64,000 nucleotides of DNA from an uncultured Lachnospiraceae bacterium (GTDB lineage: Bacteria; Bacillota; Clostridia; Lachnospirales; Lachnospiraceae), in contig CAJTOR010000001.1 in the NCBI GenBank assembly GCA_910577675.1, forward strand, positions 62,001 to 126,000, given 5' to 3'. Numbering within the stretch: position 1 is the first letter of the stretch; every line of letters begins with the position of its first letter. A model generated the notes under the pieces. The model was not told the DNA's origin, did not search any database, and worked only from the letters and a program-made list of their open reading frames with translations. Positions 16,740 through 25,692 of the stretch are shown here, piece after piece. Both the position numbers and the translations under genes were made by a program.

Positions 16740-17207
16740 TTACAAAATCTGTTCCATCCCAATCTTCTGCACGCTGAGACCGCAGCTTTCATAAAAACGC
16801 ATGGCAGCGGGATTGCACGCCCACACATTCAACGTCAGGTTATGGCAGCCCTCTTCCTTTGCAAAGGAGAGCACATACTCGTAAAGCTCCCGTCCGATAT
16901 GCTGCCCGCGCAGTTTCTCGTCCACGCAGAGATCGTCGATATAAAGGGTGCGGATATCCGTAAGGGAGGACTCCCCGGTATGTTCCACAAACACGCAGAA
17001 CGCATACCCCGCCACATGATGATCAATCTCTCCCACAAAAATCGGTCGTTTCTTATCGTCAATGATCCCCGCTAACTCCTCATCGGTGTATTTCTTATTC
17101 CCCGGCCGAAAAATATCCGGTCTTCCATCGGAATGCACTTTATGTACCTGATATAATAATTGATTGATATCCTCCAGATCGGATTGTCTGGCAAGACGAA
17201 TCTGCAT
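16740..17207 (-). CDS. GNAT family N-acetyltransferase
   Basis: The ATG at 17207 (MQIRLARQSDLEDI) has GAGGGG 6 bases upstream; an in-frame ATG 6 bases earlier directly touches that site. The 155-residue protein is a single GNAT domain with LYIDDLCVDEKLRGQHIGRE as the acetyl-CoA binding motif and NPAAMRFYESCGLS near the C-terminus, a pattern typical of RimI-like or small-molecule acetyltransferases. Substrate unknown. It stands apart from the permease gene, separated by a terminator. Confidence 0.85.
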   Translation of the reverse strand: MQIRLARQSDLEDINQLLYQVHKVHSDGRPDIFRPGNKKYTDEELAGIIDDKKRPIFVGEIDHHVAGYAFCVFVEHTGESSLTDIRTLYIDDLCVDEKLRGQHIGRELYEYVLSFAKEEGCHNLTLNVWACNPAAMRFYESCGLSVQKIGMEQIL

Positions 17208-17263
17208 TGTCATCCCCTCTTTCCTGATAAATATCCCTATGCTAATATCATATTTTGCAGGTT

Positions 17264-17306
17264 AAAAAAAGCGGCAGGGATACCAAAAAAACCTGCCGCT
17301 TTTTTC
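17264..17306. terminator. bidirectional terminator after the Bce-type permease
   Basis: GCGGCAGG (17271-17278) pairs with CCTGCCGC (17292-17299), flanked by seven A on the left and six T on the right, so it can act in both directions. It ends the ABC operon on the minus strand. Confidence 0.85.
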
Positions 17307-17340
17307 CCAAATCTTATTTTAACTTACATTTCGGATGATT

Positions 17341-19395
17341 TCAAGAGTATTTATTGTCCCCTTCCATCCCGCTCACAATCGCATAATACGAATGCGATGT
17401 GATCCGGTATGCAGCGACATACAGCAATGCAAAGATACAAAAACAAATAAGTGTCACCACTGCAAGCAGTTTCCCGTTTAACAGCCCGAACAGGATCAAA
17501 CACTTTTTTATCATCGGGAACGCAAATGCAAGATGCATCCCCGCGGCAAGAAGCGGTAGGAAAAATACGGTGATTACCTGGGAATTCACACTTCTCTTAA
17601 TTTCATGCTTTGTCATGCCGACCTTCTGCATAATCTCAAACCTGGACTGATCCTCATATCCTTCCGAAACCTGCTTGTAGTACATAATCAGCACCGCCGC
17701 AAACACAAAGACAATGCCAAGCAGGATTCCCAGGAAGAACAGCCCGCCATACAAGGCATAAAAGCTTGACCTCTCCTTCGCGGCACCCTCGATCTGCATG
17801 GAGTTAAAAACGCTCGCCTCCACATCGTTTTCATTATACTGCTTCACCCGCGCCCAGATTTCATCCATAATCTCCACCTGCTCCTCATCTTCAAGGCTCA
17901 GGTCAAAAGCATAAACCCATTTCAGCGAAAACGCACGATCCCCGGCATAATTGACAAGTCCCGAAAATTCCTTCGCCACCGCGTCAAAATCCGCAACAAA
18001 CAGGAATATGGATGGAATTATAGTCATCACTGCCTCCCCGTCTTCCACAAACTCAACGGTCTTTTTTACGGTAAATGGCTCATGGTTTGAAATGGAAATT
18101 TTTTCCTTTTCATAATTTCTTTTTGTTGTATATAGAAGCACTTCCCTCCCCGAAAGTTCCTCATTCTCCCCCATTATACTGTTATAATCCTCGAGCGGCA
18201 CCAGATAGACCTGCCATATCTTCCCGATGTCTGAGCCATACACACCCGGATCCTCCGTCCAAAATATGCCGTCCTTCTCGACCGCGGAAGTCTCCCCGCG
18301 GCGGTAATCCATGAAATTATTCATGGTCTGCCCGCGCTCCTTTAGCACCTGTGAAAAAATTTCCCGAAGCCCCTCCGCCTTAGTCGAGGAAAAAGCGGAA
18401 AACTGATCCGCCCGCGCATAGAAATTGATATCCCTCGGGTATCGTGTGCGCATGCCCTCCTCCTTGCCGACATACAGGCAGACGGTCGAGGACACCATAA
18501 CAAGCACCATCGTGCACAGGATACAGATGGAGGCAAGCCCCGCGCCGTTGCGCTTCATGCGGTAGACCATGGAGGAAACAGAAACAAAATGGTTCGTGCG
18601 GTAATAATATTTTTTATTCCGCTGCAACACTTTGCAGATTGCGACCGAACCCGCCATAAAAAGCAGGTAGGTAGCGGCAATCACCATAATCACTGCAACA
18701 AAGAACAGCATCATGACCTCGATTGGGTTTTCCAGCGTTACCGCGAGATAGTAAGCCCCGCCAAGCAGCGCCACACCGACCACCGCAAACAGCCAGTTTG
18801 CCTTTGGCGGGCGCTCCCCGGTATTCTCGCTGTGCAAAAGCTCTATCGGGTTTGCAAAATGAAGCTGCCTTAAGGCATTGGCAAGAATCAGCAAAAAAAT
18901 CACCCCAAACAGCACAACGGTATTAAATATACTTTCCATATCAATACTTACAAAAAGTAATGCCTCCGCATTTAAAATATTAATCATACAGAGTTCTGCA
19001 ATTTTTGACAGCAATATGCCGAGTGCCACCCCCGCGAGAAGTGATATGCCCGCAATCATTATGGTTTCCCACAAAAGCACGCGCGCAATATTCCACTTGC
19101 CCATGCCAAGGATATTGTAAAGTCCGAATTCCTTTTTCCTTCTGCGCATCAGGAAGGAATTTGTATAGAACAAAAATAGGGCTGAAAAAAAGCCGATCAC
19201 GCCGCAGCCAAGCCCCAGTACCATCTGCATCTCATCCCCGCCCTTCTGGCTTCTGATATAGTCGTTTGTCGAAAGAAAGGAAACAATATAAAACATAATT
19301 ACCATGCCGATGCAGGTTAAGATATAGGGCAGGTACAGGCGGCTATTTTTGCGGATGCCAGTCCATGCCAGTTTTGGATATAATGTATGCCTCAT
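17341..19395 (-). CDS. BceB-type ABC transporter permease
   Basis: The 684-residue protein has ten predicted membrane segments in a 1+3+(large external domain)+... FtsX-like layout. The external region of about 200 residues (about 305-520) follows segment 7-8 and is the part that senses peptide antibiotics in this family. The N-terminus YPKLAWTGIRKNSRLYLPYI is typical. Together with the adjacent ATPase it forms a Bce/Vra-type unit that protects lipid II-cycle intermediates from peptides such as bacitracin or lantibiotics and signals to the partner kinase. The substrate is not decided by sequence. It starts 16 bases after the ATPase stop. Confidence 0.92.
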   Translation of the reverse strand: MRHTLYPKLAWTGIRKNSRLYLPYILTCIGMVIMFYIVSFLSTNDYIRSQKGGDEMQMVLGLGCGVIGFFSALFLFYTNSFLMRRRKKEFGLYNILGMGKWNIARVLLWETIMIAGISLLAGVALGILLSKIAELCMINILNAEALLFVSIDMESIFNTVVLFGVIFLLILANALRQLHFANPIELLHSENTGERPPKANWLFAVVGVALLGGAYYLAVTLENPIEVMMLFFVAVIMVIAATYLLFMAGSVAICKVLQRNKKYYYRTNHFVSVSSMVYRMKRNGAGLASICILCTMVLVMVSSTVCLYVGKEEGMRTRYPRDINFYARADQFSAFSSTKAEGLREIFSQVLKERGQTMNNFMDYRRGETSAVEKDGIFWTEDPGVYGSDIGKIWQVYLVPLEDYNSIMGENEELSGREVLLYTTKRNYEKEKISISNHEPFTVKKTVEFVEDGEAVMTIIPSIFLFVADFDAVAKEFSGLVNYAGDRAFSLKWVYAFDLSLEDEEQVEIMDEIWARVKQYNENDVEASVFNSMQIEGAAKERSSFYALYGGLFFLGILLGIVFVFAAVLIMYYKQVSEGYEDQSRFEIMQKVGMTKHEIKRSVNSQVITVFFLPLLAAGMHLAFAFPMIKKCLILFGLLNGKLLAVVTLICFCIFALLYVAAYRITSHSYYAIVSGMEGDNKYS

Positions 19396-19411
19396 GGAAA
19401 ATCCCCCTCCC

Positions 19412-20185
19412 TCAACCGACTGGTGCTACTGTCTTGCGGTTTGCAAGCAGCGTAAGTGTATCTGAAATTTTCTGGTAAAGTTCCTCGTTCGTGCTGTTCC
19501 CGCGGTAAATCTGGTGGAACACTTCACCGTCGCGGATAAACATAACACGCCCTGCGCGGCTTGCTGCCTTGACGGAATGTGTCACCATCACGATGGTCTG
19601 TCCCATGCGGTTGACATCCTCAAAAATATCAAGCAGCTCATCGGTTGATTTTGAATCGAGCGCCCCGGTCGGCTCGTCGGCAAGCACCAGTTTCGGCCTT
19701 GTAATCAAAGTCCTCGCAACCGCAGCGCGCTGCTTCTGCCCGCCGGATACCTCGTAGGGATATTTTTTAAGCAGCTCTGAAATCCTTAACCGGTCGGCAA
19801 TCGGCATCAGACGGTTGTGCATTTCGTCGTAGTGCTTTCCCATCAGGACGAGCGGAAGGTAGATATTATCCTCGAGCGAAAAGGTATCGAGCAGGTTGAA
19901 ATCCTGAAATACAAAGCCGAGGTTATCCCTGCGGAATGCCGCCACCGCGGATTCCCTTATCGCCCCGAGATCCTGCCCGTCAAGCAGCACCCTGCCCGCC
20001 GTCGGCTTATCAAGCGCTGCCAGAATATTGAGAAGCGTTGTTTTTCCAGAGCCGGATTCTCCCATAACCGCCACATACTCTCCTTCTTCCACTGTGAAGG
20101 ATACGTTTTTTAACGCCTCCACCTTATTTCCTCCAAATCTCGTCGTATAAACCTTTTTAACATTTTGCACCTGCAAAATACTCAT
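19412..20185 (-). CDS. BceA-type ABC transporter ATPase
   Basis: The 257-residue ATPase has Walker A GESGSGKTT, signature VSGGQKQR, Walker B LVLADEPTGALDSK and the switch His in VTHS. It belongs to the MacB/LolD-like group that pairs with FtsX-type permeases. The ATG at 20185 follows GGGAGGTCACTTTAT. The operator and promoter for this gene lie in the 126-base gap behind the kinase gene. Confidence 0.94.
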   Translation of the reverse strand: MSILQVQNVKKVYTTRFGGNKVEALKNVSFTVEEGEYVAVMGESGSGKTTLLNILAALDKPTAGRVLLDGQDLGAIRESAVAAFRRDNLGFVFQDFNLLDTFSLEDNIYLPLVLMGKHYDEMHNRLMPIADRLRISELLKKYPYEVSGGQKQRAAVARTLITRPKLVLADEPTGALDSKSTDELLDIFEDVNRMGQTIVMVTHSVKAASRAGRVMFIRDGEVFHQIYRGNSTNEELYQKISDTLTLLANRKTVAPVG

Positions 20186-20227
20186 ATAAAGTGACCTCCC
20201 AACTGTTGTTTGTTTTCTACGACATAG

Positions 20228-20233
20228 ATTCTA
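20228..20233 (-). promoter_or_regulatory. -10 box of the bceAB-like promoter
   Basis: TAGAAT on the minus strand, about 43 bases before the ATPase start. The -35 region (GGACAT, 17 bases upstream) is poor, as expected for a promoter that needs an activator. An inverted repeat GAAAATGT (20243-20250) and ACATTTTC (20269-20276) spans the -35 area. Confidence 0.5.
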
Positions 20234-20286
20234 TCAAAAAAAGAAAATGTCCGCCATCGATTTGGCTTACATTTTCCCTTTAATCC

Positions 20287-20300
20287 TTACATAATTGTAA
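20287..20300. promoter_or_regulatory. BceR-type operator
   Basis: TTACA-TAAT-TGTAA matches the TNACA-N4-TGTAA inverted repeat known as the binding site of BceR-like regulators. It lies about 55 bases upstream of the -10 box of the ABC genes, the usual place for an activator site. Confidence 0.75.
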
Positions 20301-20311
20301 GAAGTCGTATT

Positions 20312-21301
20312 TTATTCCACCCTGATTTTTTTCTGCGCCAGTCCTATCTTTACGGTTGTCCCTTTCCCGGGGACGGAAGTAAGGCAGATGGAATGACCCA
20401 GATTTTTACAGATCCTTTTGCAAAGGTACAGCCCGATCCCACTCGCCCTCTTATCTTCGCGCCCGTGGTAGCCCGTATAGCCCTTCTCGAACACGCGCGG
20501 CAAATCCTGCGCCGCTATCCCGATGCCCGTATCACTGATACAGAGTACATCCCCCTCTTCCAAGGTAATGGACACACTCCCGCTCTTTGTATATTTTAAG
20601 GCGTTTGAAAGGAGCTGTTCCAGGCAAAAAGAAAACCATTTCTCGTCAGTAATAACCTTTAAGTTAAGCGGCTCATAAACAAGTGCCAGCTTCCTTAGTA
20701 TAAACTGTCCGGCAAATTTCTTAACTGCCCCCCTCACCAGATCGTCGAGGTTAAATTCCGCAAAAACATAGTCCGTCGATTCAAAATCCAGACGCAAAAA
20801 TACCAATACCATACTGACATACTGCTCAATCCTGAAAACTTCCTCGCGCATCCGCCTAGCATTCTCGGAATCCTCACCCTCAAGGTAGAGACGCAGCGCC
20901 GCAATCGGTGTTTTGACCTGATGCACCCACACTGTGTAGTAATCCATCATCTCCGCATAGCGCAGATTCATTGCATCTTTTGCCGCCCTAAGTTCACTGC
21001 GCAGCGCTTTTACGATCTCATGGTAATCATCCTCGAGCCAGTCCGAAGCGGGATAAAAGCCCTCCATCAGTTCCGCCCCCCGCCTTGAGAGTTCCTGTAA
21101 GCGCTCGTGCTTTTTCTTTGCCTTCTTATAATCATATGAAAGCAGCCCCACACCCAAAACTGAACATAAAACCATGGGGTAGAGAACCGCGCCAAGAGGC
21201 AGGTGATAAAGCGCAAACACAATAAAAAAGATGGTGCAGAATGCAAAAAATACAAAGATCTGTTTCTTGTGCTGCCGGATATACTGCTTATAAAATACCA
21301 T
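20312..21301 (-). CDS. BceS-type intramembrane-sensing histidine kinase
   Basis: I place the start at the ATG at 21301 (MVFYKQYIRQHKK), which has GGGGAG upstream; the longer frame has none. The 329-residue kinase has two N-terminal membrane segments with almost no external loop (about 14-60), a phospho-acceptor His in YTVWVHQVKTPIAALRL, and an ATPase domain with N-box LEQLLSNALKYTK, DTGIGI and GIGLYLCKRI. Kinases of this type do not sense the drug themselves but are switched by the partner permease. It lies 45 bases after the response regulator. Confidence 0.92.
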   Translation of the reverse strand: MVFYKQYIRQHKKQIFVFFAFCTIFFIVFALYHLPLGAVLYPMVLCSVLGVGLLSYDYKKAKKKHERLQELSRRGAELMEGFYPASDWLEDDYHEIVKALRSELRAAKDAMNLRYAEMMDYYTVWVHQVKTPIAALRLYLEGEDSENARRMREEVFRIEQYVSMVLVFLRLDFESTDYVFAEFNLDDLVRGAVKKFAGQFILRKLALVYEPLNLKVITDEKWFSFCLEQLLSNALKYTKSGSVSITLEEGDVLCISDTGIGIAAQDLPRVFEKGYTGYHGREDKRASGIGLYLCKRICKNLGHSICLTSVPGKGTTVKIGLAQKKIRVE

Positions 21302-21346
21302 GACACTCCCCTTTGCACCGCTAAAAGCCCGCATTAAAAGACCATT

Positions 21347-22021
21347 CTATGAAATACAGTAGCCAACCCCGAATTTCGTGGCAATAAATTCATCAAGCCC
21401 CGCTGATGCCAGTTTCTTTCTCAGGCGGTTGATATTGACGGTCAATGTGTTCTCATCCACAAAACTTTCCGATTCCCAGAGTTCCTCCATCAGCTTTTCC
21501 CGGCTGACCACCTTTCCTTTATCTTTTAACAAAACAAAGAGGATACGGTACTCATTTTTGGTCAGCTTAACCTTCTGCTCCCCCACATAAAGCGTCTGAT
21601 CCGCCGTGTTAAGCACCGCCCCGCGGTGTTCCAAAAACGGGGCATTTACAGAAAAATCATAGCTGCGGCGCAGAAGTGCTTGTATTTTTAAAATCAGGAC
21701 TTCCATATCGAACGGCTTCGCGATAAAATCGTCCGCCCCCATATTCATCGCCATAACAATATTCATATTGTCCGATGCGGAGGACAGGAAGATAATCGGT
21801 ACATTCGAAAGTTTTCGAAGCTCCCCGCACCAGTGATAACCATTATAAAACGGCAGCATAATATCAAGCAGCACAAGATGCGGGGAAAATTCTGAAAACT
21901 CCTCCGAAACTTTCAGGAAATCCTGCACACAGCGCGCCTCAAATCCCCATGTTGCAGCGCGCTGTACAATTGCCTGCGCGATTCCCATATCATCCTCAAC
22001 AATCAAAATCTTGTAAACCAT
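21347..22021 (-). CDS. BceR-type OmpR-family response regulator
   Basis: The 224-residue regulator has a receiver domain with acidic pair EDD near the N-terminus, phospho-acceptor Asp in HLVLLDIMLPFYNG and Lys in FIAKPFD. A winged-helix domain follows (KLTKNEYRILFVLL, VDENTLTVNINRLRKKL). It would activate the ABC genes through the operator at 20287. It begins only 14 bases after the rsfS stop, so it is probably also read from the upstream nadD-yqeK-rsfS transcript. Confidence 0.94.
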   Translation of the reverse strand: MVYKILIVEDDMGIAQAIVQRAATWGFEARCVQDFLKVSEEFSEFSPHLVLLDIMLPFYNGYHWCGELRKLSNVPIIFLSSASDNMNIVMAMNMGADDFIAKPFDMEVLILKIQALLRRSYDFSVNAPFLEHRGAVLNTADQTLYVGEQKVKLTKNEYRILFVLLKDKGKVVSREKLMEELWESESFVDENTLTVNINRLRKKLASAGLDEFIATKFGVGYCIS

Positions 22022-22035
22022 GCCGCCGTCCCCCT

Positions 22036-22398
22036 CTACTGCTCTTTGAGTTCCTTTACATCCACAAAGACACCGTCCCGCCAGATGCGCTCCAGATCAT
22101 AGAACAGACGATCCTCCTTTGAGAATATATGGACAACAATATCGCCGTAATCCATAAGAACCCACCCGGACGAGTGGACACCCTCCACGCGCTTTGGTTC
22201 AAATCCTTCTTTTGCCAGCTCCTCCTGAACAGAATCAACCATCGCTTCCACCTGGAGCGGGCTGTTCCCGTTTGCAATCACAAAATAATCGGCCAGTACC
22301 GATACATTCCCGATCCCGATAACACGGATATCTTCCGCCTTCTTTTCCTCGAGTGCCCGGTACGCAAGCCCCGCCATCCGTTTTGGTTCATCCGCCAT
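22036..22398 (-). CDS. rsfS: ribosome silencing factor RsfS
   Basis: The start at 22398 (MADEPKRMAGLAYRALEEKK) has AGAAGG 8 bases upstream; the longer frame overlaps yqeK without need. The 120-residue protein has the Iojap/RsfS pattern DYFVIANGNSPLQVEAMVDS and GWVLMDYGDIVVHIFSKEDR. It binds L14 and blocks subunit joining in slow growth. It is the third gene of nadD-yqeK-rsfS, the usual order. Confidence 0.95.
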   Translation of the reverse strand: MADEPKRMAGLAYRALEEKKAEDIRVIGIGNVSVLADYFVIANGNSPLQVEAMVDSVQEELAKEGFEPKRVEGVHSSGWVLMDYGDIVVHIFSKEDRLFYDLERIWRDGVFVDVKELKEQ

Positions 22399-22415
22399 AA
22401 TCAAACCTTCTTTCC

Positions 22416-23039
22416 TTAAAAACAAACATCCTGTTCCTCTTTTATCCCACACAATTCCCGGTAATACTCATAAGTTAGTACAGCCGTCCCATCCATTTTT
22501 GCCTCCGGGTTACTTTTCTCCTTTTCTGAAAGGTAATACAGTGTGTTCCTCGCCGCATAGTATACCGCAAGATCAATATCTTCAAACGCGGTTTTCCTGA
22601 TTTCATCGAGGGCAGGTTTCGTCGGCTGCCCCCTCCCGATCTCTATATAATCCGACAGATAAATATTTTTTTCCATAAAGGACATATCGGGTCTTCCGGT
22701 TGTGTGGAAACGGATCGCATTCAAAATCTTTTCATCCTTCACCCCGTACTTATGCTCCGCATACCATGCGCCAAGCCTGCCATGGAGCAAAAAGGGCTGC
22801 TTTTTCTCCGCCATGCTGACAACAATGCCATTATTAAGGCACTGCTTTAAAATCTCCTTCTCCGGCAGGCATTTTGCACAGTCGTGCAGCAGCCCCGCAA
22901 GCATCGCCTTCTCATAATTCTTGCCGTATGCCATCGAAATGCTTGCGGCAAGGTACGCAACGCCCAGCGTATGGACATAGCGCTTGCGCGGAAGTGCTCG
23001 CTCCATCGCCTTCATAATCCCGTCAATCTTATTATCCAT
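22416..23039 (-). CDS. yqeK: YqeK, HD-domain diadenosine tetraphosphate hydrolase
   Basis: The 207-residue HD protein has HTLGVAYLAAS, the HD pair AGLLHDCAKCLPEKE and HGRLGAWYAEHKYGV. YqeK proteins split Ap4A symmetrically into two ADP. The extension of about 20 residues after the HD domain is common in Lachnospiraceae. It lies 5 bases after nadD. Confidence 0.93.
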   Translation of the reverse strand: MDNKIDGIMKAMERALPRKRYVHTLGVAYLAASISMAYGKNYEKAMLAGLLHDCAKCLPEKEILKQCLNNGIVVSMAEKKQPFLLHGRLGAWYAEHKYGVKDEKILNAIRFHTTGRPDMSFMEKNIYLSDYIEIGRGQPTKPALDEIRKTAFEDIDLAVYYAARNTLYYLSEKEKSNPEAKMDGTAVLTYEYYRELCGIKEEQDVCF

Positions 23040-23044
23040 TTCGC

Positions 23045-23665
23045 CTAATCCCCTATCAATAGTTCCCTGTAACAGCCATGTTTCGTTAAATACTCTTCCA
23101 CTGCCGCCGGCACAAGGTAGCGGAGGGAACTCCCCTTTTTACATCTTGCGCGGATATCCGTTGAAGATATCCCCATAGCGGGCGTATCAAACAGTATTAC
23201 GTCCGCGCCATACCGCTCCCTAAGCCTTTTTGCGGCCTCCGATATCCTGCGGGCTTCACACCCCCCGCGGGAAGTTGCCAACAGGTGCACGTTTGCAAGG
23301 ATCACCTCAGGTCTGCTCCAGTTTTCAAACGAGAGCAGGGAATCCCCGCCGATAATAAAATAATATTCCGTCTCCGGATTCTCCTGTTTTAAGGCGCTTA
23401 CCGTATCAGCCGTGTAGGTCATCCCCCCGCGCTCCATCTCCATTTTTGACAAATAAAAATATGGGTTTCCCGCTATGGCAAGACCTACCAGCACACAGCG
23501 CTCCCAATCCGGCAGGATATAAGCACCCGCTTTTTCCTGCGTGCGCTTAGACGGCAAGAACATCACCTTTGAAAGCCCCGCCTGCTCCCTCGCGGACTCT
23601 GCCAGGATTAAATGTGCCGTATGGATGGGATTAAATGTACCGCCCATTATTCCAATTTTTTCCAT
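23045..23665 (-). CDS. nadD: nicotinate-nucleotide adenylyltransferase
   Basis: The 206-residue enzyme makes deamido-NAD from nicotinate mononucleotide and ATP. It has the nucleotidyl-transferase motifs GGTFNPIHTAHL near the N-terminus, YFIIGGDSLLSFENW in the middle and MGISSTDIRAR near the end. Length and order (before yqeK and rsfS) are standard for Firmicutes. Confidence 0.95.
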   Translation of the reverse strand: MEKIGIMGGTFNPIHTAHLILAESAREQAGLSKVMFLPSKRTQEKAGAYILPDWERCVLVGLAIAGNPYFYLSKMEMERGGMTYTADTVSALKQENPETEYYFIIGGDSLLSFENWSRPEVILANVHLLATSRGGCEARRISEAAKRLRERYGADVILFDTPAMGISSTDIRARCKKGSSLRYLVPAAVEEYLTKHGCYRELLIGD

Positions 23666-23711
23666 TTTTATCCCCCGTCTTTTGCCGCTGTTTTTTCTGC
23701 CCTATATCCGC

Positions 23712-24002
23712 TCAGACCGGCAGATTAATCTTTTTGTTCTCTTTCGATTCGCGGTAGAGTACGATCTTTCTCCCGATCACCTGCACAACCTGCGCGTGTA
23801 CACGCTCTGCCAGGGTTGCCGCAATTTCTTTCGGCTCATCCATACAGTTTTTTAAAACCGTTATTTTTATCAGTTCGCGGGCGGAAAGAGCCTCCTCCGT
23901 ACCCTGCGTAAATTCGGGTGTAAGCCCCGCCTTCCCAATCTGGAAGATCGCATCCAGGTTCATTGCAAGCCCCTTTAAATAGGAGCGCTGTTTGCTTGTC
24001 AT
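23712..24002 (-). CDS. yhbY: YhbY/CRS1-domain RNA-binding protein
   Basis: The ATG at 24002 (MTSKQRSYLKGLAMNLD) has GGAGG 6 bases upstream; the longer frame would overlap obgE. The 96-residue protein has the YhbY pattern IFQIGKAGLTPEF, ARELIKITVLKNC and VIGRKIVLYRES. Family members bind pre-50S ribosomes. It sits between obgE and nadD, as usual. Confidence 0.94.
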   Translation of the reverse strand: MTSKQRSYLKGLAMNLDAIFQIGKAGLTPEFTQGTEEALSARELIKITVLKNCMDEPKEIAATLAERVHAQVVQVIGRKIVLYRESKENKKINLPV

Positions 24003-24015
24003 ATCTGCCTCCATG

Positions 24016-25305
24016 CTATTTGTAATAATCAAACTCAAGACCGTACATGCGCACCGTATCGCCATCCCTGATCCCAAGTTCGACAAGCTCGTCCAAAATA
24101 CCGTTATCCTTCAGGAACTTCTGGAAAAACTCAAATCCTTTCTCGGAATCAATATTGGTGTAGCCTAACATCTTTTCCACGCGCGGTCCTTCCACAACAT
24201 AGACCCCATCCTGGGCATTATACTCAACAGTATAAGGGAGGGTAATATCGATGGAGGGATCTTCAAAATACTCGCGCTCAAACACCTGCGGCTTTGTTTC
24301 GACTGTTTTTAGAAGTTCCGCCACATAATAGAGCAGTTCCTTAACCCCCTGCCCGCTGACCGCCGAGATGGCAAAAACCCTGATTCCCTCCGGTTCAAAG
24401 ACCTGGCACAGCTTCTCTCTCACCGTGTCCGCTTCCTCTCCATACAATACGTCCATCTTATTTGCTGCGATAATCTGCGGCTTGTCGAGTAGCGACGCAC
24501 TGTAGGAGGCAAGTTCCGCATTGATGGTGCGGATATCTTCCACCGGGTCACGCCCCTCGGTCGAGGCGGCATCCACCAGATGGATAATAACCCGCGTGCG
24601 CTCAATATGCCGCAAAAACTCGTGTCCCAGTCCAACTCCCTGTGATGCGCCCTCGATCAGCCCCGGAATATCCGCTATCACAAAACCGTCCGCATCCGGC
24701 AAGTCCACAACGCCAAGATTTGGGTTTAATGTTGTGAAATGATAATTTGCTATCTTTGGCTTTGCGTTGGTCACACGGGACAGAAAGGTTGATTTACCGA
24801 CATTCGGGAAACCGACCAGCCCGACATCCGCGATAACCTTTAACTCCAGCAAAACATTCAGTTCCTTCGCGTCCTGCCCTGGCTGCGCGTATTTCGGCAC
24901 CTGCATTGTGGCAGTTGCATAGTGCTGGTTCCCCTTGCCGCCCCGCCCGCCGCGCAGAATTACCTCCCGCCGGTTTTCGTGGGACATATCGGCAATGACC
25001 TTGCCGCTTGCTGCCTCCTTAATCACGGTTCCCTCCGGTACTTTCAGGATGAGATCCGCCCCATCCTTCCCGGTACAGTTGTTTTTGCCCCCTGCCCCGC
25101 CGTCCTCTGCGCAGTACTTCCTGTTATAGCGGAATTCGGACAGGGTATTAAGTCCCTCATCCACAACAAAGATGATGTCCCCGCCCTTGCCGCCGTCGCC
25201 GCCGTTCGGTCCGCCCGCCGCTACAAATAGCTCCCGTCTGAAGCTTACATGCCCGTCGCCGCCCTTGCCGGAGCGGATATAAATATTCGCCCTGTCCGCA
25301 AACAT
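24016..25305 (-). CDS. obgE: Obg GTPase
   Basis: The 429-residue protein has the glycine-rich Obg fold (GGKGGDIIFVVDEGLNTL), a GTPase domain with G1 GFPNVGKST, G3 DIPGLIEGAS and G4 ANKMD, and a C-terminal OCT domain (about 350-429) typical of Gram-positive Obg. It is essential for 50S assembly and stringent signalling. A terminator-like hairpin separates it from rpmA. Confidence 0.97.
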   Translation of the reverse strand: MFADRANIYIRSGKGGDGHVSFRRELFVAAGGPNGGDGGKGGDIIFVVDEGLNTLSEFRYNRKYCAEDGGAGGKNNCTGKDGADLILKVPEGTVIKEAASGKVIADMSHENRREVILRGGRGGKGNQHYATATMQVPKYAQPGQDAKELNVLLELKVIADVGLVGFPNVGKSTFLSRVTNAKPKIANYHFTTLNPNLGVVDLPDADGFVIADIPGLIEGASQGVGLGHEFLRHIERTRVIIHLVDAASTEGRDPVEDIRTINAELASYSASLLDKPQIIAANKMDVLYGEEADTVREKLCQVFEPEGIRVFAISAVSGQGVKELLYYVAELLKTVETKPQVFEREYFEDPSIDITLPYTVEYNAQDGVYVVEGPRVEKMLGYTNIDSEKGFEFFQKFLKDNGILDELVELGIRDGDTVRMYGLEFDYYK

Positions 25306-25344
25306 ATTTCTCCTTTCTGACCCGCATAATTACCACTGCGGAAA

Positions 25345-25378
25345 AGAAAAACCCCGAGATTAAACAACTCGAGGTTTT
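25345..25378 (-). terminator. terminator between rpmA and obgE
   Basis: On the minus strand CCTCGAG (25368-25374) pairs with CTCGGGG (25352-25358), extended by AAAA/TTTT, followed by TTTTTCTTTT. It would limit read-through from the ribosomal protein genes into obgE. Confidence 0.75.
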
Positions 25379-25398
25379 CCACACATTACATGCCTTTT

Positions 25399-25689
25399 TT
25401 ACCTGGCAGATTCCACCGGGTAAACACTTGCCTGCTTCTTGTCCCTGCCCTTACGCTCGAACTTCAACACGCCGTCAACAAGTGCATACAGGGTATCATC
25501 ACCGCCGCGCCCTACATTGACACCCGGATGAATCTTAGTGCCGCGCTGCCTGTAAAGGATATTTCCGGCTAAAACGAACTGCCCGTCCGCCCTTTTTGCG
25601 CCAAGTCTTTTCGACTCGGAATCCCTGCCGTTTTTCGTGGAACCAACACCCTTTTTATGGGCGAAAAACTGAAGGTTCATCTTTAACAT
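25399..25689 (-). CDS. rpmA: 50S ribosomal protein L27 (with cleavable N-terminus)
   Basis: The 96-residue protein starts MLKMNLQFFAHKKGVGSTKN. The MxxxNLQFF segment before AHKKG is the N-terminal extension that the Prp protease removes in Firmicutes. The rest matches L27 (GRDSESKRLGAKRADGQFV, RQRGTKIHPG). The gene follows prp by 3 bases. Confidence 0.97.
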   Translation of the reverse strand: MLKMNLQFFAHKKGVGSTKNGRDSESKRLGAKRADGQFVLAGNILYRQRGTKIHPGVNVGRGGDDTLYALVDGVLKFERKGRDKKQASVYPVESAR

Positions 25690-25692
25690 GAC

